Source of the DNA: Thermomicrobium roseum DSM 5159
GTDB lineage: Bacteria > Chloroflexota > Chloroflexia > Thermomicrobiales > Thermomicrobiaceae
NCBI RefSeq assembly: GCF_000021685.1
Contig: NC_011961.1
Span: 744,001 to 808,000, forward strand
DNA: 64,000 bases
Direction: 5' to 3'
How positions within the stretch are numbered: the first letter of the stretch is position 1; every line of letters starts with the position of its first letter. The position numbers and the translations under genes were made by a program. Under the pieces are notes generated by a model. It worked only from the letters and a program-made list of their open reading frames with translations, was not told the DNA's origin and searched no databases. Of this stretch, positions 17,715-26,434 are shown piece after piece.

Positions 17715-18797
17715 TCATCCGTTCCCAGGACGGCTCGGCGAGCGTACCAGCGTCTGCGCGATGGCCATGATCGGGTTGCTCCCCGCCAGGGTCGCGAGCG
17801 GTCGCTCCTTGGTAGTCCATACCGTCTCCGGCCGGCATTGCAGGAAGAAGATCGTTCCGCGTTCCGGCTGATCGCACATCGCCCACTCCACATCGAGGGG
17901 ATAGCCCAGTCGCTTCTCGAGTTCGCGAGCGCGCCGGGCAAGCTCGATCACCTCGGACTCCAAGAGACAGGGTGCGCTGGCGAGATCGGGCGGAAGTTCT
18001 TCACGGACCAGCGAGCCATCCGATCCCCCACGCCGATACCGGAACGGCTTCGCATTGACCTGTTTGCGCACCAGTTCGAGCGTCACCTTGCTGACCACGT
18101 ACTCATCGGGCGTGACCTCGCCAGCGACGACCGCCTGACCGAGCCCCCAACTGCCTTCGATCACGATGAGCGAGCGATCGCCCGTGCGCGGGCTGAGCGT
18201 GAAGAGCACTCCAGCCGCGCGCGGCTCGACCAGCAGCTGCACCACGACGCCGACCGAAGCGTCCGCCAAGGAGAGGCCACGGTGGACGCGATAGGCGATC
18301 GCCCGCGGCGTGTAGGCGCTGGCCCAGCAACGCCGCACTGCTCGGAACAGTGAGTCGATCCCCTGGATACCGAGATAGGTCTCGTGTTGCCCTGCAAAGC
18401 TCGCCGTACGGCTGTCCTCATCTGCCGCACTCGAGCGAACCGCGACCACCGGCTCCGGCTGGCCGATCTCTTTCCCGAGTTCGAGATACGACTCGGCGAG
18501 CTCATCGGCCAAATCCTCCGGCAACGCCGCTGCGAGGAACGCCTCCTCGACGCGGCGCGAGAGCTGCGTCGCTGCATCGTCCAATCGCTTCTCCTCATCC
18601 TGTACGAACTCGAAGAGACCGGTCAGACCGTTCCGCTCCAGAAAGTACCGGTAGGCCTCGGTCGTCAGAGCGAAGCCAGATGGAACCGGACAGCCAGCCG
18701 CCAGGAGCATCCCCAGACTCGCTGCCTTACCCCCCACCAGGGGCCGATCGGCATGGCCGAGGGTAGTGAGCTCGCGGACGAATGGTGATCGGCGCAT
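17715..18797 (-). CDS. PEP-synthase N-terminal domain protein (phenylphosphate synthase PpsB-like)
   Basis: A 360-residue protein that is just the ATP-binding domain of PEP synthase/pyruvate phosphate dikinase. It shows GGKAASLGMLLAAGCPVPSG at 22-41, the VAVRSSAADEDSRTASFAG ATP-binding stretch, and the C-terminal FLQCRPETVW. The ATG at 18797 follows AAGGAG. It lies 34 bases after the partner gene carrying the catalytic histidine. Size and split match the beta chain (about 40 kDa) of phenylphosphate synthase from anaerobic phenol degraders. The substrate here is unknown; a dikinase-type phosphorylation of a phenol or other small alcohol is the inference. Confidence 0.75.
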   Translation of the reverse strand: MRRSPFVRELTTLGHADRPLVGGKAASLGMLLAAGCPVPSGFALTTEAYRYFLERNGLTGLFEFVQDEEKRLDDAATQLSRRVEEAFLAAALPEDLADELAESYLELGKEIGQPEPVVAVRSSAADEDSRTASFAGQHETYLGIQGIDSLFRAVRRCWASAYTPRAIAYRVHRGLSLADASVGVVVQLLVEPRAAGVLFTLSPRTGDRSLIVIEGSWGLGQAVVAGEVTPDEYVVSKVTLELVRKQVNAKPFRYRRGGSDGSLVREELPPDLASAPCLLESEVIELARRARELEKRLGYPLDVEWAMCDQPERGTIFFLQCRPETVWTTKERPLATLAGSNPIMAIAQTLVRSPSRPGNG

Positions 18798-18831
18798 CGG
18801 AAACCGTTCTCCTTCCTGACCTCGCCATTGG

Positions 18832-20646
18832 TCAGTCGAGAATGGTGACGACTCCGTTCTCGCCATCGACTCGCAGGTACTGCCCTGTCCGGATCCTTTT
18901 GGTCGCCACGCCAGTTCCGAGCACCGCCGGAATCCGGTACTCGCGCGCGACGATCGCCGCGTGCGACATCACGCCCCCGATATCGGAGACCATCCCACGA
19001 ACGCGGGCCAGTACTGGAGCCCAGCTGGGCTCGGTCACCGAGCACACGAGGATCTCACCATCCCGTACCTCTTGAAGTTCCTCGATGCTCAGCACGACCC
19101 GTGCTGGCCCTTCGGCCACGCCGGGTGCGGCAGCGAACCCACGGAGGACGTTCCCTTCCTCCGGACTCAGCCAGGCACGCAGGCGCTCCGGTGTGATTCC
19201 CCACAGCATGATGATCGCTGGATCCCCGATGACTTCCGGAACCACGCCGAGTGCTGGTGGCGGAGACCAGGCTCGCAGACGGTCCATGATGCGTTGGCGC
19301 CGGGCGATCTCGTCCGGCCAGTAGGCCGGACCACGCGGCGTCGTCCCGATGCTCCAGCTGAGCAGGAGATCCATCAACGCTCGCTCGACCTCGGTATAGT
19401 GCAACAAGAAAATATCTTCCACGTCGCGGAAAAAGCCACCGGCAACGAACAACCGGCTGAGTTCGCGGACTTTGTTCCAGAACCGACTCTGATACCAGTG
19501 CTCGACGTAGAACTTGTGGTCCTCGATCGAGTAGTAGACCTCGCGCGTCAGTGCCAGGATCTGGTCGAAGGCTTGTCGTTCCTCCTCTGTCGCCAAGAGT
19601 TCGCGGTAGCCCTGGGTGATCCGGTCGCGTTCCTCGCGGAGCGCGGCGGTGTCTCGCTCGAGATTCTCCCCGCGTCGCAGCCGCTGAATGTAGTCGGCCA
19701 GTACACTCACCACCGGCGTCGGATCATCGATCCACGCCCGGTGATGGTGTTGGAAACCATCGCCCGTATTCATGTAGAACCAGGGATCCGCACTGGTCTC
19801 CCATTCCCTGAGCCAAGCCCGTCCGGCCTCATTCTCGCGCAGCCGCGCGAAGACTGCTGCACCCGAACCGTTCGCGAGGAAAAGATCCGCGATACCGAGT
19901 TCGAGCGCCCGACGGGCCAACCGCTTCAGCTCGTCGTTCGGCCGGAACATGCTGACGTCGATCGCCCCGACCATCCGAGTCACCTGCTGGTCAGAGATCT
20001 CCGGAAACGCTTTCTTGCAGAAATCGTAAAACGTGAAGTAGGCGGCAAAGCCGATCATCACGATTTCCATGTGGACCTGCCACACGCGGAAGATACTGTC
20101 GATCAGGTCATGATAAGCCGCGAGATTATCCATCGACGCACCGTAACCGCGACGCTGGAAGACGTAGTCGGCAGGTTCGACTGCCGGGAGTTCCGGGAAG
20201 CGGATCGCGACGAGTCGCTCGACCTCCGCACTCAGTCGCTGCTTCCACTCCTCGTAGAACGCTCGCCAATTCGCGTAGTAGTAACCAGCTCGCTCTTGGA
20301 ACCAGACTGCCCGCTGTTCGATCTGCGCGGGGTCAGTGACCGGCGTCGGGCTGATGTAAACGTAGCCGTTCAGTACGCGGAAATCGATCCCCATCGCTGG
20401 CGGGATGCAGAACATCCGGCTGCTCATTTCGCCGATCGCGAGGTAACCTGCCTCGGCAGTGATGATATCGAAGGGCGTCATCGCCTCAGGGAAGTGCATC
20501 CCATTGAAGAACCAGAGACGACGCTCTTCCTCTTGCCGGCGATCGTCACTGAACAGGAGATAGTAGGGATAGAGCTGTTCCCAACCCTCGGCTCCAGGTG
20601 GTGTGCCGACCTCGAACGGGCTCGGAAACCGCAACGTGCTCTTCAT
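18832..20646 (-). CDS. PEP-utilising mobile-domain protein (phenylphosphate synthase PpsA-like)
   Basis: A 604-residue protein ending in the swivelling phosphohistidine domain. The catalytic histidine is H562 in GGVMSHAAIVAREY, followed by IPAVLGTGVATKRI. Most of the first 490 residues are a helical domain I recognise only from the alpha chain of phenylphosphate synthase, which has the same size and a histidine at nearly the same place. The ATG at 20646 follows GGGGGAG; earlier in-frame codons lack a ribosome site. With the ATP-binding partner immediately downstream it forms a two-chain phosphotransferase. A third small chain (PpsC) is not seen here. Confidence 0.75.
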   Translation of the reverse strand: MKSTLRFPSPFEVGTPPGAEGWEQLYPYYLLFSDDRRQEEERRLWFFNGMHFPEAMTPFDIITAEAGYLAIGEMSSRMFCIPPAMGIDFRVLNGYVYISPTPVTDPAQIEQRAVWFQERAGYYYANWRAFYEEWKQRLSAEVERLVAIRFPELPAVEPADYVFQRRGYGASMDNLAAYHDLIDSIFRVWQVHMEIVMIGFAAYFTFYDFCKKAFPEISDQQVTRMVGAIDVSMFRPNDELKRLARRALELGIADLFLANGSGAAVFARLRENEAGRAWLREWETSADPWFYMNTGDGFQHHHRAWIDDPTPVVSVLADYIQRLRRGENLERDTAALREERDRITQGYRELLATEEERQAFDQILALTREVYYSIEDHKFYVEHWYQSRFWNKVRELSRLFVAGGFFRDVEDIFLLHYTEVERALMDLLLSWSIGTTPRGPAYWPDEIARRQRIMDRLRAWSPPPALGVVPEVIGDPAIIMLWGITPERLRAWLSPEEGNVLRGFAAAPGVAEGPARVVLSIEELQEVRDGEILVCSVTEPSWAPVLARVRGMVSDIGGVMSHAAIVAREYRIPAVLGTGVATKRIRTGQYLRVDGENGVVTILD

Positions 20647-20829
20647 CCGCTCCCCCGATCGCGTTGTGGCGATATAGCGTGACTTCATTTCTAATGATGA
20701 AAATCGTGTTGCAGAACGCAAGACAGTCGTTCCACAATGCCGAACGATGCAGCCACGCGTCTGCCCGCGAGCGAGGTCGGCTTGCCGGCATCGGCGACCG
20801 ACTGCCAGCGATCGCGTCGTTGACCGCGT

Positions 20830-21063
20830 CTACCCCACCACCACATGCGTACTCGTCGCCGTCACGCCGGGCGTACCGTGGATCTTCTCGAGAACGAGCC
20901 GCCCCAGTTCCTCGACCGTCGGTTGCTCGACCACCACGATGAGGTCGTAATCACCCGTCACGATGTCGGCATGCAGGACGCCGGGGACGCTCGCCAGCGC
21001 CTCTTTGACGGAACGAGCCTTCCCGACATCGCAGTGAACCAGGACGTATGCCCGCGCGGCCAT
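20830..21063 (-). CDS. stand-alone Lrp/AsnC ligand-binding (RAM) domain protein
   Basis: A 77-residue single-domain protein with the alpha/beta RAM fold found at the C-terminus of Lrp/AsnC regulators. It includes AYVLVHCDVGKARSVKEAL at the N-terminus, GVLHADIVTGDYDLIVVVE in the middle and GVTATSTHVV at the end. There is no helix-turn-helix, so it cannot bind DNA alone. Such proteins form rings that bind amino acids or modulate full-length regulators. It is encoded 183 bases upstream of the PpsA-like gene on the same strand, with a ribosome site AAGGGAGG. Possible co-expression, role unknown. Confidence 0.8.
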   Translation of the reverse strand: MAARAYVLVHCDVGKARSVKEALASVPGVLHADIVTGDYDLIVVVEQPTVEELGRLVLEKIHGTPGVTATSTHVVVG

Positions 21064-21240
21064 GAGGCTCCCTCCCTTCTTGAACGGAACTCGCGGTTAG
21101 TGTGCCCCAACGGCGAGTCGGCAACAAGACGACGCCTCGCGCGTCGTCTCCCACTGCTCCGGCCCGCACGCGATCACTCGGTCGAATGGCTATACTCTAA
21201 TGCGTTCGTGCTGAGTCTCGTGGCAGCACGTGGAGAGCGC

Positions 21241-22077
21241 ATGTCCGATCGTCGTCCACCATTACGCCGGTTGAGTGCCCCTGGTCAGCCGGGACCTCGG
21301 CGGGCTCTTCGAATTCCCATACCGTTCGGTCGCGCTGCCGGTGCTTCGAGCGCACCGGTCGCGCGCGGCCACGTTTCCCTGCTCGGTGCACTCCTGATTC
21401 TCGCTGGTCTCGTCTTGCTCGCCATCGCGGCGATGGGCACGGTCGCGCTCCGGCCATCACCGGAGACCCCTCCCAGCCAGATTGCCGCGATCGCCACCCC
21501 TCCGCCACCGCTACAAGCTGCCGCGTCCCCGACCCCGACCGCCACCCCATTCGCGGAGCGGTTGGATGGGCTGCCCATCGTACCCAGCCCCACCCCTGAA
21601 CCGACACCGACCCCGCGACCGAAGATGCCGCCACCCAGGCGCATCCAGATCCCCTCCGTCGGCATCGATGCTCCAGTCGTCGAGGTCGGCTACAAGATCG
21701 TCGAGATGCAAGGCGTCAAGGTCATCGAGTGGGAAGTCGCCGAGTATGCCGCCGGCCACCATAACACCTCGGCCAATCCTGGCGAGGGCGGGAACATCGT
21801 CATCACCGGCCACAACGACTGGAAGGGCGAAGTCTTTCGCACACTCGAGCACGTCAAGCTCGGCGACGAGGTCATCCTCACCAGTGACGCTGGCGTGTTC
21901 CGGTACCGCGTCACGGAGATCCACTACCGGAAGGAAGTCGGCGTTCCGCTCGAGGAACGGATCGCCACCGGCCGGTTCCTCGATCCGATGCCGGAGGAGC
22001 GCGTGACACTCGTCACCTGCTGGCCGTACGGTATCGATGACCATCGGATCATCGTCGTTGCCAAGCCAGTCGGTTAG
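21241..22077 (+). CDS. class D/E-type sortase with Pro/Thr-rich stalk
   Basis: A 278-residue membrane-anchored transpeptidase. An Arg-rich cytoplasmic start is followed by one membrane helix (about 46-68), a Pro/Thr/Ala stalk to about 130, and the sortase barrel beginning at RRIQIPSVGIDAPV. The catalytic triad is visible as H191 (ITGHND), C260 (LVTCWPYG) and R269 (DDHRII). It starts with ATG after GGAGAG; a TATACT -10-like box lies at 21191-21196. It would attach a surface protein or build a fibre, but no substrate with a sorting signal is seen in this window. It overlaps the next gene by about 40 bases. Confidence 0.88.
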   Translation: MSDRRPPLRRLSAPGQPGPRRALRIPIPFGRAAGASSAPVARGHVSLLGALLILAGLVLLAIAAMGTVALRPSPETPPSQIAAIATPPPPLQAAASPTPTATPFAERLDGLPIVPSPTPEPTPTPRPKMPPPRRIQIPSVGIDAPVVEVGYKIVEMQGVKVIEWEVAEYAAGHHNTSANPGEGGNIVITGHNDWKGEVFRTLEHVKLGDEVILTSDAGVFRYRVTEIHYRKEVGVPLEERIATGRFLDPMPEERVTLVTCWPYGIDDHRIIVVAKPVG

Positions 22078-22957
22078 ACAACCGATCGCACTGCTCGGGG
22101 CTGGGGGTGCGGGACGCGCGCTCGGCGTCGCGCTCGTCGCGGCCGGCTTCTCGGTGTCCGCTGTCTGGAGTCGCCGACGCGAGCGGGCCGAGGAACTCGC
22201 TTCGCTCATCCCCGGTTCCCGCGTCTGCTCGACACCGCACGATGCCGCCGGGAGTGGCCGTCTCGTCGTACTGGCTGTGCCGGACAGCGCGATCGCTCCA
22301 CTCTGCGCAAGCCTGTCCTGGCGACCTGACCAGGCGGTCATCCATCTCGCTGGCGCGTTCGGACGCGAACTGCTCGCCGCAGCAGCGCGAGCCGGTGCCG
22401 CAACCGGTGCCTTCCATCCCCTCCAGACCTTCGCGGGTGCGGCCGTTCCCACCGCCTGGCAGGGGATCGCTGTCGCCATCGAGGCCGATCCCTCCCTGCA
22501 AGGGGAGCTGCTCGCCTTGGCGCAGCAGCTCGGCAGTCGTCCCTTCCTGCTTTCCCCAGAACAGCGCCCGCTCTACCACGCTGCCGCTGTTCTGGCCGCG
22601 AATGGCCTCGTCGCTCTCGCCGGTGTGGCAGCCGAGCTGATCGCACAGGCGACAGCCTCTGACCGCGCGACGGCGCTTCGCTCCCTCTTTCCCCTCTTGT
22701 CAGGTGTCCTCGCGAATCTCGACCAACTCGGCCTGCCCCAGGCTTTGACTGGCCCGGTCGCCCGAGCCGACCGCGAGACGATCGATCGGCATATCGAGGC
22801 CCTGGCACACACTGCCCCGACGCTCCTTCCCTTGTACCGGGCGCTCGCTCAGGCGATGCTCCCACTCGCGCGCGAGCGCGCGGCTGCTGCTCCCGAGCGG
22901 CTGGTCGCGCTCGACGACCTGGAACGATGGTTGGCAAGCGAGGAGGTGGCGCGATGA
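22037..22957 (+). CDS. Rossmann-like/DUF2520 oxidoreductase, probable ketopantoate reductase
   Basis: A 306-residue NADP-type dehydrogenase. The nucleotide loop GAGGAG (21-26) starts the Rossmann domain, GAFHPLQTFAG (124-134) is the family signature, and a helical DUF2520 domain fills residues 160-300. It is followed by panB with an ATGA overlap and then panC, so it sits exactly where a ketopantoate reductase is needed, and no panE is present here. DUF2520-type reductases filling the PanE role (called PanG in Francisella) are the closest idea I have. The start could also be a TTG 21 bases later; both overlap the sortase gene. Confidence 0.7.
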   Translation: MTIGSSSLPSQSVRQPIALLGAGGAGRALGVALVAAGFSVSAVWSRRRERAEELASLIPGSRVCSTPHDAAGSGRLVVLAVPDSAIAPLCASLSWRPDQAVIHLAGAFGRELLAAAARAGAATGAFHPLQTFAGAAVPTAWQGIAVAIEADPSLQGELLALAQQLGSRPFLLSPEQRPLYHAAAVLAANGLVALAGVAAELIAQATASDRATALRSLFPLLSGVLANLDQLGLPQALTGPVARADRETIDRHIEALAHTAPTLLPLYRALAQAMLPLARERAAAAPERLVALDDLERWLASEEVAR

Positions 22958-23859
22958 CCCCCCAACGCGTGACCGTCGCGGATCTCCGCGCGATGAAGCG
23001 TCGCGGCGAGCGGATCGTCATGCTCACGGCCTACGATTACCCGACCGCGCGCCTGATCGACGAAGCAGGCATTCCCGCTATCTTGGTCGGTGACTCGCTC
23101 GGTAACACGGTCCTCGGCTACGAGACGACCATCCCTGTGACCCTCGAACAGATGCTGCATCACACCAAGGCTGTCACGCGTGCTACCCGCCGGGCGCTCG
23201 TCATCGCCGACATGCCGTTCCTGACCTTTCAGATCAGTCCAGAAGAAGCCCTCCGCAACGCCGGCCGACTCGTCCAGGAAGGCGGTGCTCACGCCGTCAA
23301 GCTGGAGGGCGGTGGACCGATCGTCGAGACCGTCTCCCGGCTCGTCCGCGCCGGCATCCCCGTGATGGGCCATCTGGGTTTGACTCCGCAAGCGGTGCAT
23401 ACGCTCGGTCGTTTTCGGCTGCAAGCGCGTACTGCCGACGCGGTCCGCCAGCTCTTCGCTGATGCCATCGCACTGGAACGAGCCGGTGCCTTCGCGATCG
23501 TGCTGGAACTCGTTCCAGCGCCGGTCGCTCGTGCAGTCAGCCAACTCCTCGAGATCCCGACGATCGGCATCGGGGCTGGTCCGGGTTGCGATGGGCAAGT
23601 CCAGGTCCTGACCGATCTTCTCCATCTTCTGCCCGGGCCTCTCCCTCGTCATGCCCGCGCCTACACCGACCTCGCCACCATCGTGAGCGATGCGATCCGC
23701 CGCTACGCCGAGGACGTCCGCAGCGGCACCTTTCCGAGCGAGTCCGAAAGCTTCGGACTCCCCCGTGAACTCGATCTCGACACCGTCGCAGCGATCGCCG
23801 CCGAGTTCGCTGCCCAGCGCGGAGGAGACGAGCATGCACCTCTTCCGGACGATCGCTGA
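22954..23859 (+). CDS. panB: 3-methyl-2-oxobutanoate hydroxymethyltransferase
   Basis: A 301-residue PanB, making ketopantoate from 2-oxoisovalerate and methylene-tetrahydrofolate. Signatures are MLTAYDYPTARLIDEAGI near residue 23, ILVGDSLGNTVLGYETT, VKLEGG, and GHLGLTPQ, including metal-binding Asp and Glu residues. The ATG at 22954 overlaps the previous TGA and follows AGGAGG. Its 3' end overlaps panC by 26 bases. The three-gene block covers 2-oxoisovalerate to pantothenate, except for beta-alanine supply (no panD here). Confidence 0.95.
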   Translation: MTPQRVTVADLRAMKRRGERIVMLTAYDYPTARLIDEAGIPAILVGDSLGNTVLGYETTIPVTLEQMLHHTKAVTRATRRALVIADMPFLTFQISPEEALRNAGRLVQEGGAHAVKLEGGGPIVETVSRLVRAGIPVMGHLGLTPQAVHTLGRFRLQARTADAVRQLFADAIALERAGAFAIVLELVPAPVARAVSQLLEIPTIGIGAGPGCDGQVQVLTDLLHLLPGPLPRHARAYTDLATIVSDAIRRYAEDVRSGTFPSESESFGLPRELDLDTVAAIAAEFAAQRGGDEHAPLPDDR

Positions 23860-24682
23860 ACTCCGCATCTGGCGTTCCCAGCAGGCCAGCCGTTCGGTTG
23901 GCTTCGTCCCCACGATGGGCTACTTGCATGAGGGGCATCTCGCGCTGGTCCGTCGCGCCCGCGCCGAGAACGAGACCGTCGTCGTCAGCATCTTCGTCAA
24001 TCCCTTGCAGTTCGGTCCTCAGGAAGACTACGACCGCTACCCGCGCGATCTCGACCGCGACCTGTACCTCCTCGAGCGCGAGGGTGTCGATGCCGTCTTC
24101 GCTCCCTCGGTGAGTGAGATGTATCCATCCGGCTTCTCCACCGCAGTCGTGGTGACCGGCCCGATCGCCGAGCGTCTCGAAGGGGAAGCCCGGCCTGGTC
24201 ATTTCCGCGGTGTCGCCACCGTCGTGACGCGCCTCTTCGGGCTCGTTCAGCCTCAGCGCGCCTACTTCGGCTGGAAGGATGCCCAGCAAGTGCTGGTGGT
24301 TCAGCGGCTGGTCCAGGACCTCGCGCTCCCGGTCGACATCGTGCCGCTCCCCACTGTCCGCGAGGCAGACGGGTTGGCCATGAGCAGTCGCAACGTCTAC
24401 CTTTCGCCCGAGGAGCGAGTCGCAGCCAGCGCCATCCCGCGAGCGTTGTTCGCTGCCCTGGAGCGTTTCCGCAGCGGCGAGCGCGCAGCCGCAGCGTTCC
24501 GCGAACTCGTCCAGCGCACGCTGACCACCACACCGGTACGCCTGGAATACGTCAGCGTGAGCGACTTGGAGACGTTCCAGGAAGTCGAGTACGTCGAACG
24601 CCCGGCGCTCCTGCTCGTGGCTGCCTGGATCGGGACGACCCGGCTCATCGACAACGTGCTGCTCGATCCGGGAGCACCCTGA
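23834..24682 (+). CDS. panC: pantothenate synthetase
   Basis: A 282-residue pantoate-beta-alanine ligase. The HIGH-like nucleotide motif is in PTMGYLHEGH (26-35). The pantoate-binding FVNPLQFGP, the YFGWKDAQQ segment and the second ATP motif MSSRNVYLS are all present. The ATG follows GGAGGAG and lies inside the end of panB, so translation is coupled. Length is normal. Confidence 0.95.
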   Translation: MHLFRTIAELRIWRSQQASRSVGFVPTMGYLHEGHLALVRRARAENETVVVSIFVNPLQFGPQEDYDRYPRDLDRDLYLLEREGVDAVFAPSVSEMYPSGFSTAVVVTGPIAERLEGEARPGHFRGVATVVTRLFGLVQPQRAYFGWKDAQQVLVVQRLVQDLALPVDIVPLPTVREADGLAMSSRNVYLSPEERVAASAIPRALFAALERFRSGERAAAAFRELVQRTLTTTPVRLEYVSVSDLETFQEVEYVERPALLLVAAWIGTTRLIDNVLLDPGAP

Positions 24683-24703
24683 TGGTTGCCCGCGTCTTCC
24701 ACG

Positions 24704-24709
24704 TACAAT
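24704..24709 (+). promoter_or_regulatory. -10 box upstream of the kinase gene
   Basis: TACAAT (5 of 6 to consensus) in the 59-base gap after panC. No good -35 box stands 16-18 bases upstream. The same TACAAT box occurs before the gene at 46497. Start would be near 24716. Confidence 0.4.
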
Positions 24710-24741
24710 CCCCCAGATGAGCGATGCGGAGGCCGGAGACG

Positions 24742-26373
24742 ATGCTGCCGACACCACCGACCATCCTGGCTGGACGGTACCGGATCGAGGCACCGCTCGG
24801 TCAAGGCGGCATGGCCATCACGTATCTCGCCCGCGACCTCGTCCTCGACCGTCCGGTCGCGGTCAAGGTCATGCAGCGAGGGACACCCGACCCGGCCGAC
24901 CTCGCGCGCTTCCAACGCGAGGCACGCGTCGCCGCAGCCGTCTCGCACCCCAACGTTGTCCAGGTCTACGATGCCGGCCAGGACGGTGACATCCGGTTTC
25001 TCGTCCTGGAATGGGTGGAGGGTGGCGACCTCGCCCAGTTCATGAGTCAGAACGCGCCCGTTCCGCTCGACGAGGCAGTCCGTCTCGTGCTGGACGTCCT
25101 TCACGGCCTGGCCGCTATCCACCAGGCTGGTATCGTCCACCGCGACGTCAAACCGGGCAACGTGCTCATCGATCGTCAGGGCCGGGCCAAGCTGACCGAC
25201 TTCGGGATCGCCCGCCGACACGATGAGCCGACGCTCACCAGTCCGGTCGAGTTGCTCGGCACTGCTCCGTACGTCGCCCCCGAGCGGATCCGTGGTGAAC
25301 CAGCGACACCAGCCAGCGACCTCTATGCCGTGGGTGTCCTGCTCTATGAACTCCTGACTGGCCGCTTACCCTTCCCTGGCCAGACACCGGAAGAACTGCT
25401 GGCTCAGCACGTCCACGCTCCACCGATTCCACCCCGCCGGTGGCGACATGACATCCCGCCCGCCCTGGAGCGAGTCGTCCTCCGCGCGCTCGCCAAGGAT
25501 CCAGTGGCACGCTACCGCTCCGCCGAGGCGATGGCAGCTGCACTCCGATCGGCGAGCACCGCCGAGCCGCGAAATCCTCTCCCGGCTGTCCAGGCGACGC
25601 CAACACCAGCCCAACGTAGCCTGTCTCGACGCTCTCTCGCCTGGGCAGGCGGCGCGACTGTCCTCTCCTTCGCCGTCGTCGCTCTCCTCGCCCTGCTTGC
25701 CTGGGCGCAACTGGCGAGCGAAACCGACCGCGCGGAGCCACTGCCGAACCCGGCCAGCACCCCGACCGCCGAGACTGCACCCACAACCAACCCGCGACCC
25801 AGCCCGATTCCGCTGCCGAGTCCGACACCCACGTTGTCTCCCACCCCGACCACTGCTCCCACACCGGAGCCACTCGAGATGCTCGTGCGGTCGCTCACGC
25901 TCGTGCCGACCACCCCGCCCGAGCTCCGCCGCTTCGCTGACATGCCTGCACTCGAGTTCGGACCCGGCGACCTCACGGGAGCCTACCTTCCCAGCCGCGA
26001 TGGGGCCTTGCCCGGTTTCACCCGCGATCTGGCCAACGCCGCGCTCATCTTTCCCGCACGAACCAGCCGCGTCTCGCTGGTCATTCCATCCGGGACCGAG
26101 CGGATCCTCATCGAGGTGGAGGGGCGGCAAAATCGGGGAACCCCAAGGCCGCTCCTCCAACTCGCTCTGGGAGGCCGGACAGTCTGGGAGAAGGCCGACC
26201 CTTTTCCTTCCGCCAGTTGGTCGCGCCAGACCATCATCTTGCAGTTCGACCCATTGCCCGCTGACCTCCCCGTGACGCTCGAGCTGCGCAACGCCCATGA
26301 GCCAGCCGCGATCGGCAGCGAGCCCTGGATCGCCGTGCGCTCGCTCCGCGTGATCATCGCGGGCGCGCCCTGA
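24742..26373 (+). CDS. PknB-type membrane Ser/Thr protein kinase
   Basis: A 543-residue receptor-like kinase. The cytoplasmic kinase domain (about 12-270) has the glycine loop GQGGMA, K42 in AVKVM, the catalytic HRDVKPGN (133-140), DFG (153-155) and APE (179-181). A single membrane helix follows at about 295-320, then a Pro/Thr linker and a C-terminal extracytoplasmic domain of about 150 residues with no PASTA repeats that I can see. The latter resembles a jelly-roll/sugar-binding shape only vaguely. The ATG follows CGGAG. No matching phosphatase gene is adjacent. Confidence 0.9.
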   Translation: MLPTPPTILAGRYRIEAPLGQGGMAITYLARDLVLDRPVAVKVMQRGTPDPADLARFQREARVAAAVSHPNVVQVYDAGQDGDIRFLVLEWVEGGDLAQFMSQNAPVPLDEAVRLVLDVLHGLAAIHQAGIVHRDVKPGNVLIDRQGRAKLTDFGIARRHDEPTLTSPVELLGTAPYVAPERIRGEPATPASDLYAVGVLLYELLTGRLPFPGQTPEELLAQHVHAPPIPPRRWRHDIPPALERVVLRALAKDPVARYRSAEAMAAALRSASTAEPRNPLPAVQATPTPAQRSLSRRSLAWAGGATVLSFAVVALLALLAWAQLASETDRAEPLPNPASTPTAETAPTTNPRPSPIPLPSPTPTLSPTPTTAPTPEPLEMLVRSLTLVPTTPPELRRFADMPALEFGPGDLTGAYLPSRDGALPGFTRDLANAALIFPARTSRVSLVIPSGTERILIEVEGRQNRGTPRPLLQLALGGRTVWEKADPFPSASWSRQTIILQFDPLPADLPVTLELRNAHEPAAIGSEPWIAVRSLRVIIAGAP

Positions 26374-26393
26374 TGCCCTTCCCAGGTATCACC

Positions 26394-26402
26394 TGCTACA
26401 CT
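26394..26402 (+). promoter_or_regulatory. extended -10 promoter of lgt
   Basis: TGCTACACT matches TG-N-TAnnnT (TACACT 4 of 6) in the 61-base gap before lgt. Transcription would begin near 26409. The same TG-N-TACACT element occurs at 60629-60637. Confidence 0.45.
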
Positions 26403-26434
26403 CGCCGAAGGGAAAGCGCCGAAAGAGGTGAGGA

